From: an uncultured Eubacteriales bacterium
GTDB taxonomy: Bacteria; Bacillota; Clostridia; Peptostreptococcales; Anaerovoracaceae
DNA: 5,218 bases
Direction of reading: 5' to 3'
Assembly: GCA_902803185.1 (NCBI GenBank)
Contig: CADCOV010000247.1
Location: forward strand, 1 to 5,218
Part shown: one piece after another, positions 1 through 5,218 of the stretch
Position numbering within the stretch: position 1 is the stretch's first letter
Layout of the letters: each line of letters opens with the position of its first letter
Translations under genes and position numbers: made by a program
Notes under the pieces: generated by a model
Database searches by the model: none
Seen by the model: the letters and a program-made list of their open reading frames with translations, nothing else
Told to the model about the DNA's origin: nothing

Positions 1-75
1 GCCGACGACATCCGTGAAGGCAATGACCAGGTGATCGACGCGCTGCTCTCTACCCTGGAGCGGATGCTCAAATAG
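1..75 (+). CDS. csoR: CsoR-family copper-sensing repressor, 3' end only
   Basis: Only the last 24 codons and the TAG stop are present, in the frame that opens at base 1. The peptide begins ADDIREGND, continues QVIDALLSTLERMLK and forms the amphipathic last helix typical of the CsoR/RcnR/FrmR family (DUF156). In that family the segment after the last metal-ligand cysteine reads roughly 'DDIR-GN-E-V-DEL--TI-K-MK'. Known role: a tetrameric all-helical repressor that leaves its operator when Cu(I) binds a Cys-His-Cys site, derepressing copper-export genes. The ligand residues and the promoter lie upstream of the window, so metal specificity cannot be read directly. Copper is inferred because copA starts 20 nt after the stop, which fits one autoregulated csoR-copA operon. 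A formaldehyde- or nickel-responsive relative is possible but less likely in this context. Confidence 0.82.
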   Translation, partial: ADDIREGNDQVIDALLSTLERMLK

Positions 76-78
76 ACC

Positions 79-86
79 AAAGGAGG
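79..86 (+). promoter_or_regulatory. Ribosome binding site fixing the TTG start of copA
   Basis: AAAGGAGG sits 9 nt before TTG 96-98, with no ATG or GTG at usable spacing. The TTG opens directly into the HMA domain (MTRFDVTGMSCAACS), which supports this unusual start codon as the true beginning of copA. Confidence 0.75.
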
Positions 87-95
87 AATCCCGTT

Positions 96-263
96 TTGAC
101 CAGGTTTGATGTGACCGGCATGAGCTGCGCCGCCTGCAGCGCACGGGTTGAAAAAGCCGTGTGCGCGGTTCCGGGCGTCACCGGATGTGCCGTGTCTCTG
201 CTTACCAATTCCATGGGGGTGGAAGGCACCGCCAGCACCCAGGCGGTCATCGACGCCGTCTGA
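96..263 (+). pseudogene. copA: copA 5' fragment: N-terminal HMA domain cut short by a frame break
   Basis: This is a 55-codon reading frame from TTG 96 to TGA 261-263. It encodes a heavy-metal-associated (ferredoxin-like) domain with the Cu(I) site GMSCAACS (residues 8-15; ligands Cys11 and Cys14), then an ARVEKAV helix, the strand region [11 protein letters not shown] and the start of helix 2 (QAVIDAV). In clostridial CopA proteins this point is followed by an 'EKAGYGAS'-like last strand and a linker of a few dozen residues before the first membrane helix. Both are absent here. The stop falls at the helix-2 end, and the ATPase body continues at once in the -1 frame. I read this as the front part of a disrupted copA, not an independent gene. 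If translated, it would give a small fragment lacking the last beta strand. An assembly error giving the same picture cannot be excluded. Confidence 0.75.
254..260 (+). other. Probable deletion junction on 7-mer CGCCGTC inside copA
   Basis: In the HMA frame these bases finish GAC-GCC-GTC (Asp-Ala-Val, end of helix 2). In the ATPase frame the same bases read CGC-CGT-CTG (Arg-Arg-Leu, the basic start of the first membrane helix RRLIASLLF). Both readings match the family at their respective sites. The intervening family-conserved segment is therefore probably missing between two copies of this 7-mer, by a length not divisible by three. Confidence 0.6.
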
Positions 264-292
264 TCGCCTCTTTGCTGTTCCTTTTTCTCCTC

Positions 293-2536
293 ATGTTTCT
301 GTCCATGGGCCACTCCCTGCTGCACCTCCCCCTGCCGGCCTTCCTTGAGGGCAATCCGCTGGGCATCGCGATTGTCCAGATGCTCCTTGCCGGGATCGTG
401 ATGGTCATCAACCAGCGTTTTTTCATCAGCGGTTTTCAGGGCCTTGTCCGCCGCTCGCCGAACATGGACACCCTGGTGGCCATGGGCTCCGCCGCTTCCT
501 TCGGCTGGAGCGTCTACGCGCTTCTGGCCATGACCAGGGCCCAGGCGGACGGCAACATGGAGGCCGTCATGACCTACATGGATGAGTTCTACTTCGAGTC
601 CGCGGCGATGATCCTGACTTTGATCACCGTGGGCAAGATGCTGGAGGCCAGGTCCAAGGGCAAGACCACCGACGCGCTGAAGTCTTTGATGCGGCTGGCG
701 CCGAAGACGGCCACCGTTGAGAGGCACGGCGCCGAGACCGTCGTGCCGGTGGAGCAGGTCAGGAAGGAAGATATCTTCGTCGTGCGGCCGGGGGAGAACA
801 TCCCGGTGGACGGCGTCATCATAGAGGGCGCGAGCGCTGTGAACGAGGCGGCGCTGACCGGCGAGAGCATCCCGGTGGACAAGGCGGCGGGGGATACGGT
901 CTCCGCGGCCACCGTCAACCAGTCCGGGTTCCTCCGGTGCCGGGCCACCAGGGTCGGGGAGGACACGACCCTCTCCCAGATCATCAAAATGGTCAGCGAC
1001 GCGGCGGCGACCAAAGCCCCGATCGCCAAGAAGGCGGACGTGGTGGCGGGCATCTTCGTGCCGGCGGTCCTGGGGATCGCGCTGGTGACTTTGGCCATCT
1101 GGCTCCTGGTGGGGCAGACGCCGGGCTTCGCCCTGGCGCGGGCGATCTCCGTCCTGGTCATCAGCTGCCCGTGCGCGCTGGGCCTGGCGACGCCGGTGGC
1201 CATCATGGTGGGCAACGGCAAGGGCGCGAAGAACGGCATTCTGTTCAAGACCGCCGTCTCCCTGGAGGAGACCGGCCGCATGCAGATCGTGGCGCTGGAC
1301 AAGACCGGCACCATCACCAAGGGCGAGCCGGAGGTGACGGACATCCTGCCGGCGGAGGGCGTCACGGCGTCGGATCTCCTCGCAGCGGCCTATGCCCTGG
1401 AGGCGAAGAGCGAGCACCCGCTGGCGAAGGCGGTGGTGGCAAGGGCCGCTGCAGACGGCCTCGCGGCGTCGGAAGTCCGGGAGTTCGCCGCGGTACCGGG
1501 GAACGGCCTCACCGCGGTCGGGCCTCAGGGACAGCTCACCGGCGGCAAGCTGGACTTCATCGCCGGGAAGTGCGAAGTGCCGGCTGAGGTCACAAGCAGG
1601 GCAGACGCTTTGGCGGAGCAGGGCAAGACCTGCCTCTACTTCGCGGAGGAGGGCCGGTTCCTCGGCCTCATCGCCGTTGCGGACGTCATCAAGGAGGACA
1701 GCCCGAAGGCCATCGAAGAGCTCAGGAACATGGGCATCCGGGTGGTCATGCTGACCGGCGACAACGAGAAGACGGCCCGGGCCATCGGCGCCCAGGCGGG
1801 GGTGGACGAGGTCGTCGCCGGCGTGCTGCCGGAGGGCAAGGAGAGCGTGATCCGGGACCTCAAGGCCTTCGGCAAGGTGGCCATGGTGGGGGACGGCATC
1901 AACGACGCGCCGGCCCTGACCCGGGCGGACATGGGCATCGCCATCGGTGCCGGCACGGACGTCGCCATCGACGCGGCGGACGTGGTTTTGATGAACAGCA
2001 GGCTCAGCGACGTGGCGGCGGCCATCCGGCTGTCCCGGGCGACCTTGAGGAACATCCACGAGAACCTGTTCTGGGCCTTCTTCTATAACGTGCTGCTGAT
2101 CCCGCTGGCGGCGGGCCTCTACACGGTCCTGCTCCACTGGAACATGAACCCGATGCTGGGCGCGGCGGCCATGTCGCTCTCCAGCTTCTGCGTCGTCACC
2201 AACGCCCTGCGCCTCAACCTGTTCGACCTGCACAGCGCGGCGCGGGACAAAAGAATCAAAAACGCTGTCACCCAGCCGTCCGTCACGGACGAGATCAACC
2301 GAAGACTCAAGGAGGAAACCGAGATGAAAGAGAAGACCATGAAGATCGAAGGCATGATGTGCACGCACTGCGAAGCCACCGTCAAGAAGGCGCTGGAGAA
2401 GCTGGAGGGCGTGGAGGAGGCCATCGTCAGCCACGAGGCCGGCACCGCCGTCGTGAAGCTCAGCGCGGACGTGGAGGACGCCGTCCTGAAGCAGGCCGTC
2501 GAGGACAAGGACTACGACGTGCTCGAGATCGCGTAA
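293..2536 (+). CDS. copA: Cu(I)-exporting P1B-type ATPase CopA, body with C-terminal HMA domain (5' end disrupted)
   Basis: This is the membrane and catalytic part of a copper-export P-type ATPase, which pumps Cu(I) out of the cytoplasm using ATP. Family homology resumes near base 254-260 with the first membrane helix ([11 protein letters not shown]). ATG 293 is only the first ATG in frame; it has no Shine-Dalgarno and would cut into that helix, so the true start is unclear. Visible in order are the actuator motif TGES (857-868), the transmembrane metal site CPC (1166-1174), the phosphorylation motif DKTGT (Asp codon 1298), the ATP-binding SEHP (His codon 1415) and the hinge [10 protein letters not shown] (around 1886-1915). 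Near the end come FYN in the seventh helix and MSLSS in the eighth. CPC, YN and MxxSS together indicate Cu(I) specificity. A second HMA domain with GMMCTHCE closes the protein (about 2339-2533). The roughly 2.3-kb frame has no other break and all catalytic residues are kept, so the disruption is recent or artefactual. It is probably cotranscribed with csoR. Confidence 0.88.
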   Translation: MFLSMGHSLLHLPLPAFLEGNPLGIAIVQMLLAGIVMVINQRFFISGFQGLVRRSPNMDTLVAMGSAASFGWSVYALLAMTRAQADGNMEAVMTYMDEFYFESAAMILTLITVGKMLEARSKGKTTDALKSLMRLAPKTATVERHGAETVVPVEQVRKEDIFVVRPGENIPVDGVIIEGASAVNEAALTGESIPVDKAAGDTVSAATVNQSGFLRCRATRVGEDTTLSQIIKMVSDAAATKAPIAKKADVVAGIFVPAVLGIALVTLAIWLLVGQTPGFALARAISVLVISCPCALGLATPVAIMVGNGKGAKNGILFKTAVSLEETGRMQIVALDKTGTITKGEPEVTDILPAEGVTASDLLAAAYALEAKSEHPLAKAVVARAAADGLAASEVREFAAVPGNGLTAVGPQGQLTGGKLDFIAGKCEVPAEVTSRADALAEQGKTCLYFAEEGRFLGLIAVADVIKEDSPKAIEELRNMGIRVVMLTGDNEKTARAIGAQAGVDEVVAGVLPEGKESVIRDLKAFGKVAMVGDGINDAPALTRADMGIAIGAGTDVAIDAADVVLMNSRLSDVAAAIRLSRATLRNIHENLFWAFFYNVLLIPLAAGLYTVLLHWNMNPMLGAAAMSLSSFCVVTNALRLNLFDLHSAARDKRIKNAVTQPSVTDEINRRLKEETEMKEKTMKIEGMMCTHCEATVKKALEKLEGVEEAIVSHEAGTAVVKLSADVEDAVLKQAVEDKDYDVLEIA
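2309..2315 (+). promoter_or_regulatory. Internal Shine-Dalgarno within copA, before the C-terminal HMA domain
   Basis: AAGGAGG lies 8 nt before an in-frame ATG (2324-2326), which is ideal spacing. The same bases encode Lys-Glu-Glu in the linker, so the match could be fortuitous because AAG GAG GAA codons are common here. Its position exactly at the domain boundary makes an internal start plausible. Confidence 0.45.
2324..2536 (+). CDS. Possible internally initiated CopZ-like copper chaperone (nested in copA)
   Basis: This frame is identical to the copA 3' end, but starting at ATG 2324 it would give a free 70-residue protein. It begins [17 protein letters not shown], has one Cu(I) site (Cys13 and Cys16), and covers a full beta-alpha-beta-beta-alpha-beta HMA fold ending YDVLEIA. 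Seventy residues is the usual size of CopZ, the cytosolic chaperone that hands Cu(I) to CopA. The strong internal ribosome binding site upstream suggests either dual expression from one gene or a fossil of an ancestral copA-copZ pair fused by loss of the copA stop. It is certain that this region encodes the C-terminal HMA domain of CopA. Independent expression is inference only. Confidence 0.4.
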   Translation: MKEKTMKIEGMMCTHCEATVKKALEKLEGVEEAIVSHEAGTAVVKLSADVEDAVLKQAVEDKDYDVLEIA

Positions 2537-2554
2537 GAACGAAAGATAAATCGG

Positions 2555-2583
2555 AAAATGCCGGAGACATCCGGCGTTTTCTG
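2555..2583 (+). terminator. Rho-independent terminator of the copper operon
   Basis: The arms AAAATGCCGGA (2555-2565) and TCCGGCGTTTT (2570-2580) form an 11-bp stem with one U-G pair and a GACA loop, 18 nt after the copA stop. The 3' T-run is shared with the stem base, and because the 5' arm supplies a matching A-run the hairpin may also work from the other strand. Confidence 0.75.
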
Positions 2584-2592
2584 TTATATAAT
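2564..2592 (+). promoter_or_regulatory. Sigma-A-type promoter for the aminotransferase-yhbY unit
   Basis: A perfect -10 TATAAT (2587-2592) lies 17 bp after GAGACA (2564-2569), a 4-of-6 match to TTGACA. Transcription would start near 2599, giving a leader of about 45 nt before ATG 2645. The -35 lies within the loop and stem edge of the preceding terminator, so terminator and promoter share DNA. Confidence 0.6.
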
Positions 2593-2644
2593 TGATATGT
2601 TCGAGACCGACACGAGAACTCATCTATAAGAAAGGGAAAGAGAA

Positions 2645-3925
2645 ATGAATTATCAGGAAATGACCGCTGCCCAGCTGGCGGCAGAGAAGGAAGCCCTTAG
2701 CATCCAGTTCCAGGCACTGAAGGAGAAGAACCTGACGCTGAACATGGCGAGAGGTAAGCCGAGCAAGGCGCAGCTGGCTTTGTCCAACCCGCTGCTGACG
2801 ATCCTGGACGATCCGGACGCCTGCTTTGTGGACGGCATCGAGGCCCGCAACTACGGCGAGCTCTCCGGCCTCCCGTCGGCGAAGAAGCTGTTCGCCGAGA
2901 TACTGGGATGTCAGCCGGAGGAGGTCTTCGTCGGCGGCAACGCCAGCCTGCAGCTGATGCACATGACCATCAGCGAGGCCTACATCCACGGCCTGCTCCA
3001 CAGCGAGCGCCCTTGGAAGGACGAGCCGGTGAAGAAGTGGATCTGCCCGGTGCCGGGTTATGACCGCCACTTCAAGATCACCGAGAGCTTCGGATTCGAG
3101 ATGATCAACGTCCCGATGACACCGGAAGGCCCGGACATGGACCTGGTGGAGGAGCTGGTCAAGGATCCGACCGTCAAGGGTATGTGGAACGTACCGAAGT
3201 ACTCCAACCCGCAGGGCATCATCTACAGCGAGGAGACGATCCGCCGCATCGCGGCCCTGAAGCCGGCGGCGCCGGACTTCCTGCTGATGTGGGACAACGC
3301 CTATATCATCCACGAGTTCGACGGCGACTTCGTGCCGTTCCCGGACATCCTGGCCCTTTGCAGAGAGGCGGGGAACCCGGACATGGTCTTCGAGTTCGCC
3401 TCCACCTCCAAGGTCACCTTCCCGGGTGCCGGCGTGTCCTGCTTCGCCTGCAGCGAGGCCAACATGGCCCACATGAAGAAGCTCTACGGCGTGCAGGCCA
3501 TCAGCTTTGACAAGGTGAACCAGCTGCGCCACGTCCTCTTCCTGAAGGACAAGGCCACGACCCTGGAGCTGATGAAGAAGCACGCGGAGATCATGAAGCC
3601 GAAGTTCGACGCGGTGGTGGAGACCCTGGAGAAGGAGATCGCGCCGCTGGGCATCGGCAGCTGGGTCACCCCGAAGGGCGGCTACTTCGTCAGCTACGAC
3701 GCCCTGCCGGGCACTGCGAAGCGCACCCTGGCCCTGGCCAAGGAAGCGGGCGTCACGATGACCAGCGCCGGCGCCACCTTCCCGTACGGCAAGGACCCTG
3801 AGGACAGCAACATCCGCATCGCCCCGTCTCTGCCGCCGGTGGAGGAGCTGGAGCAGGCCCTGGAGGTCTTCTGCGTCTCCGCCCGTCTCGCCGCGGTGGA
3901 AAAGCTCATGGAGGAAACATGCTGA
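2645..3925 (+). CDS. Type Ic aspartate aminotransferase-like PLP enzyme (Asp_aminotransf family, PF12897)
   Basis: This is a 426-residue fold-type I pyridoxal-phosphate aminotransferase of the group that includes mycobacterial Rv3722c and corynebacterial AspT-like enzymes. Those enzymes move the amino group between aspartate and 2-oxoglutarate, giving oxaloacetate and glutamate. Family hallmarks are LNMARGKPS (residues 32-40), RNYGELSGLP (68-77), GGNASLQLMH (97-106, phosphate binding), CPVPGYDRHF (134-143) and KYSNPQG (185-191). Further on are WDNAY (216-220, Asp217 for the pyridine nitrogen), FASTSKVTF (251-259) with Lys256 as the predicted Schiff-base lysine, and NIRIAPS (389-395) with Arg391 as the substrate-carboxylate arginine. 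The length is full for the family and no catalytic residue is missing. The ATG follows a purine-rich AAAGGGAAAGAG site. The enzyme is cytosolic, linking amino acid and TCA metabolism. The stop overlaps the yhbY start, implying translational coupling. Exact substrate (aspartate versus related acidic or aromatic amino acids) is by family, not proven here. Confidence 0.92.
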   Translation: MNYQEMTAAQLAAEKEALSIQFQALKEKNLTLNMARGKPSKAQLALSNPLLTILDDPDACFVDGIEARNYGELSGLPSAKKLFAEILGCQPEEVFVGGNASLQLMHMTISEAYIHGLLHSERPWKDEPVKKWICPVPGYDRHFKITESFGFEMINVPMTPEGPDMDLVEELVKDPTVKGMWNVPKYSNPQGIIYSEETIRRIAALKPAAPDFLLMWDNAYIIHEFDGDFVPFPDILALCREAGNPDMVFEFASTSKVTFPGAGVSCFACSEANMAHMKKLYGVQAISFDKVNQLRHVLFLKDKATTLELMKKHAEIMKPKFDAVVETLEKEIAPLGIGSWVTPKGGYFVSYDALPGTAKRTLALAKEAGVTMTSAGATFPYGKDPEDSNIRIAPSLPPVEELEQALEVFCVSARLAAVEKLMEETC

Positions 3926-4218
3926 CAGGAAAACAGAGAAGCTACCTGAAGGGACTGGCGAACGGGATCTCTCCGGCCGCCAGCATCGGCAAAGCCGGTC
4001 TCACGGAAAACGTGGTGAAGGCCATCGACGACTACCTCTCCGTCCACGAACTGATCAAATGCTCCATCCAGGAGGGATCGGAGCTGGACCCGAAGGAGGT
4101 CTGCAACCAGCTGGCGGAGACGCTCCACGCGGAATTCGTCCAGGCCATCGGCCGCCGCTTCGTCCTCTACCGCAGGGCGAAGGACCCGGAGAAGCGCGAG
4201 ATCGTGCTGCCGAGATAG
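3919..4218 (+). CDS. yhbY: YhbY-family RNA-binding protein (CRM domain), ribosome assembly factor
   Basis: This is a 99-residue protein consisting of a single CRS1-YhbY (CRM) domain. The N-terminus MLTGKQRSYLKGLA is typical of the family, the RNA-contacting GxxG loop appears as GKAG (residues 24-27, followed by LTENVV), and the C-terminal strand ends GRRFVLYRRAKDP (78-90) with a basic surface. Characterised homologues (E. coli YhbY; YqeI in Bacillus) associate with precursors of the large ribosomal subunit, so a cytosolic role in 50S maturation is inferred. Its ATG overlaps the last 7 nt of the aminotransferase gene, with GGAGG (3910-3914) just before it, so it is probably translated by coupled ribosomes. 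In many Bacillota the gene sits by yqeH, aroE and nadD. None of these follows here; instead a terminator comes 14 nt after the stop. Confidence 0.92.
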   Translation: MLTGKQRSYLKGLANGISPAASIGKAGLTENVVKAIDDYLSVHELIKCSIQEGSELDPKEVCNQLAETLHAEFVQAIGRRFVLYRRAKDPEKREIVLPR

Positions 4219-4232
4219 TTTTGATATGCGGG

Positions 4233-4266
4233 ATGCCGCGGCCCATGGGGCTGCGGCATTTTGTTT
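4233..4266 (+). terminator. Rho-independent terminator after yhbY
   Basis: ATGCCGCGGCCC (4233-4244) pairs with GGGCTGCGGCAT (4248-4259) over 12 bp with one G-U pair and a 3-nt loop, followed by TTTTGTTT. It ends the aminotransferase-yhbY unit. Confidence 0.88.
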
Positions 4267-4318
4267 AGGCTGGGCGTGACAGAAAATTCATCCGAAATAT
4301 TCAACACTAGGCGATTTG

Positions 4319-4327
4319 TGGTATAAT
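4319..4327 (+). promoter_or_regulatory. Extended -10 promoter for the microprotein-XpaC operon
   Basis: TGGTATAAT is a perfect extended -10 (TGn plus TATAAT). The upstream match to a -35 is poor (TTCAAC at 4300-4305, 16-bp spacer), as expected for extended -10 promoters. Transcription would start near 4334, about 29 nt before ATG 4363. The surrounding gap 4267-4362 is clearly AT-richer than the genes, and I see no convincing operator palindrome in it. Confidence 0.7.
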
Positions 4328-4348
4328 ACTACTATCTATTACTGTGAA

Positions 4349-4354
4349 AAGGAG
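4349..4354 (+). promoter_or_regulatory. Ribosome binding site of the 35-residue membrane protein gene
   Basis: AAGGAG lies 8 nt before ATG 4363, at optimal spacing. It is stronger than the site of the larger gene downstream and is the main evidence that the small frame is a real gene. Confidence 0.75.
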
Positions 4355-4362
4355 AGATCACC

Positions 4363-4470
4363 ATGAAGAGAGTCAGTATCGTCAGCCTTTCCCTGGCAGG
4401 GACTGCCCTGTGCCTCAGCGCTGCGGCCCTTACCGTCGGCATCATCGCCCTCGTGAAGGTGAGAAAATAA
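4363..4470 (+). CDS. Small single-span membrane protein, 35 residues, unknown function
   Basis: I do not recognise this gene. It runs from ATG 4363 to TAA 4468-4470 and begins MKRVSIVSLSLAG. Residues 4-31 form one uninterrupted hydrophobic stretch rich in Ala, Leu, Ser, Val and Ile, with no charge. It is flanked by KR at the N-terminus and KVRK at the C-terminus, as in a single transmembrane helix with basic ends. There is no soluble domain. The strong ribosome binding site and the extended -10 promoter directly upstream favour real translation. It is followed after 14 nt by the XpaC-like gene, so the two are probably cotranscribed, and a partner or regulator role at the membrane is a reasonable guess. 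Alternatives are a leader peptide affecting translation of the next gene, or an uncleaved signal-like peptide. No lipobox is present. Confidence 0.6.
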   Translation: MKRVSIVSLSLAGTALCLSAAALTVGIIALVKVRK

Positions 4471-4484
4471 GAGAGGCTTAGCGT

Positions 4485-5218
4485 ATGGATTATCTCAACG
4501 ATCTGTTCGATCTGGGCGACGATATCCTGAAAACGGTCACCGACGCCATTGAGACAAACAACTACAGCGGCCTGAGCAACAGCCTGAAGAGCCGCATCGG
4601 CGCCTACCGCCAGGAGGTCCAGGATACGGAAGCCTGGCGCAGGGCGGCGGAGAACGGCAAGCCGATGAGCGGCTGGCAGACCGCTTCCCAGCGCAGGGCC
4701 AACATGAGGAACGAGGGCGGCAGCGCCGCCTGGAAGTCCGGCACGGCCGCGCAGAAGCAGAACGCCATCGTTCCGTTCACCCAGGCCAAGCCGTCCAAGG
4801 CGGGCTACATCGCGGAGATGGCCACCGGCATCGCCGGCATGGCGGTCACCGGCGCAGCCGGCATTTCCCTCGCCCTGGCGGGCATCGGACTGGGCGCAGG
4901 CGGCCTCACCGCGGCGGGGATCTTTTCTTTGATCTGCACCGGCGGCTTCGGCATCCTGACCCGCATCGGCGCCAAGGGCAAGAGCCTGGTGGACAAGTTC
5001 TACCGCTACGCCCAGATGATCGGCGACGCCCAGTACTTCGAGGTGAAGCAGCTGGCGGCCAGGAGCGGCAGCACGGTGGAGGAGACCAGGAAGAACATCC
5101 AGAGCATGATGAAGTACCACATGCTCCCGAACGCCACCTTTGATGAGACGGGGCAGACGGTCATGCTGACCGCGGAGATGCGGGAGCAGTACCAGCAGGC
5201 CCTGGAGGCCAGGAAGCA
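4485..5218 (+). CDS. XpaC-like membrane protein (5-bromo-4-chloroindolyl phosphate hydrolysis family), 3' end cut by window
   Basis: 244 complete codons are visible and the frame is still open at the window end. The N-terminus (MDYLNDLFDLGDDILKTV) is an acidic, probably amphipathic helix, followed by a hydrophilic, low-complexity, Gln/Ser/Arg-rich linker (about 30-105). Residues about 108-160 are Gly/Ala-rich and hydrophobic, fitting a two-helix membrane hairpin. The C-terminal part (from about 170: KFYRYAQMIGDAQYFEVKQL, then a helix after GSTVEETRKNI and LPNATFDETGQTVMLT) matches the conserved cytosolic domain of the XpaC family. That domain resembles a small winged-helix or PCI-like fold by pattern only. 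The family name comes from a B. subtilis phenotype and there is no visible phosphatase site, so enzymatic activity should not be assumed. In B. subtilis xpaC neighbours yaaN, a TelA-type toxic-anion-resistance gene. Any equivalent would lie beyond the window. GAGAGG (4471-4476) lies 8 nt before ATG 4485. Confidence 0.78.
   Translation, partial: MDYLNDLFDLGDDILKTVTDAIETNNYSGLSNSLKSRIGAYRQEVQDTEAWRRAAENGKPMSGWQTASQRRANMRNEGGSAAWKSGTAAQKQNAIVPFTQAKPSKAGYIAEMATGIAGMAVTGAAGISLALAGIGLGAGGLTAAGIFSLICTGGFGILTRIGAKGKSLVDKFYRYAQMIGDAQYFEVKQLAARSGSTVEETRKNIQSMMKYHMLPNATFDETGQTVMLTAEMREQYQQALEARK

Noticed and set aside
161..259. GTG 161 as the natural start of the CopA body
   Set aside because: From 161 to about 253 the frame yields an Arg/Gly/His-rich peptide that is the out-of-frame shadow of the HMA domain, and no Shine-Dalgarno precedes it. 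Family homology only begins at the membrane helix near 254-260.
240..263. Programmed -1 frameshift joining HMA1 to the ATPase, as in E. coli copA
   Set aside because: The direction (-1) would fit, but there is no X-XXY-YYZ slippery heptamer before the stop, and the end of HMA1 plus the linker are physically missing. A deletion explains both facts better.
937..1754. Two + strand frames inside copA (937-1587 and 1392-1754)
   Set aside because: Gly/Arg/His-rich out-of-frame translations of the ATPase coding sequence. The copA frame carries all the catalytic motifs over the same bases.
68..2623. An 851-codon open frame on the - strand opposite copA
   Set aside because: Its translation is compositionally biased (His/Arg/Asp/Leu-rich) with no domain, and it mirrors the GC-rich codon usage of copA. 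Long antisense frames are expected opposite such genes. The + strand has unmistakable CopA motifs.
2624..3583. A 319-codon - strand frame opposite the aminotransferase, and a 262-codon - strand frame at 4332-5120
   Set aside because: Both are antisense shadows of well-supported + strand genes, show no recognisable motif and have no ribosome binding site that I can see.
4267..4318. Possible operator palindromes around AAATATT in the AT-rich gap
   Set aside because: Only a 6-bp AT palindrome is visible, which is expected by chance in AT-rich sequence. No longer dyad or repeated site was found.
4363..4470. The 35-residue protein as a lipoprotein
   Set aside because: The residue before Cys17 is Leu, not Gly/Ala/Ser, so there is no lipobox. 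Cleavage would also leave only a short hydrophobic tail.
1..5218. Search for CRISPR repeats, tRNA/rRNA genes, insertion sequences or attachment sites
   Set aside because: No spaced direct repeats, tRNA-like cloverleaf, transposase frame or terminal inverted repeats were recognised by eye.

Overview
The window is a compact, GC-rich stretch with all genes on the + strand. It reads as chromosome of a Gram-positive anaerobe, most likely a high-GC member of the Clostridia (Bacillota). Supporting signs are strong AGGAGG-type ribosome binding sites, a CsoR-copA copper operon, a CopA with an extra C-terminal metal-binding domain in the style of gut clostridia, and an XpaC-family gene. Proline codons are overwhelmingly CCG. 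The genus cannot be fixed from the sequence alone. I see no tRNA, rRNA, CRISPR array, transposase or long repeat.

Region 1 (1-2536) is a copper-efflux operon. It holds the last 24 codons of a CsoR-type copper-sensing repressor, then a Cu(I)-exporting P1B-ATPase (copA). CopA is interrupted. Its N-terminal metal-binding domain (HMA1) starts at TTG 96 and stops at TGA 261-263. The ATPase body is intact from about position 260 but lies in the -1 frame. The end of HMA1 and the linker to the membrane domain are missing, and the junction lies on the 7-mer CGCCGTC (254-260), where both reading frames look authentic. The simplest reading is a non-triplet deletion, or an assembly collapse, across a short repeat. 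At the 3' end, copA carries a second HMA domain preceded by an in-frame ATG with a good internal Shine-Dalgarno. A separate 70-residue CopZ-like chaperone could therefore be made from the same message.

Region 2 (2555-4266) is a transcription unit bounded by two hairpin terminators. Its promoter has a perfect TATAAT, and its -35 lies inside the copA terminator hairpin. It encodes a type Ic aspartate aminotransferase-like PLP enzyme and, with a 7-nt overlap, a YhbY/CRM-domain ribosome-assembly protein.

Region 3 (4267-5218) begins with an AT-rich gap holding an extended -10 promoter. This is followed by a 35-codon single-span membrane microprotein with an excellent ribosome binding site. After 14 nt comes an XpaC-like membrane protein ('5-bromo-4-chloroindolyl phosphate hydrolysis' family) that runs off the window. 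These two genes look like an envelope-associated operon.

The items most worth a second look are the broken HMA1/ATPase junction, the possible internal copZ start, and the microprotein/XpaC pair.
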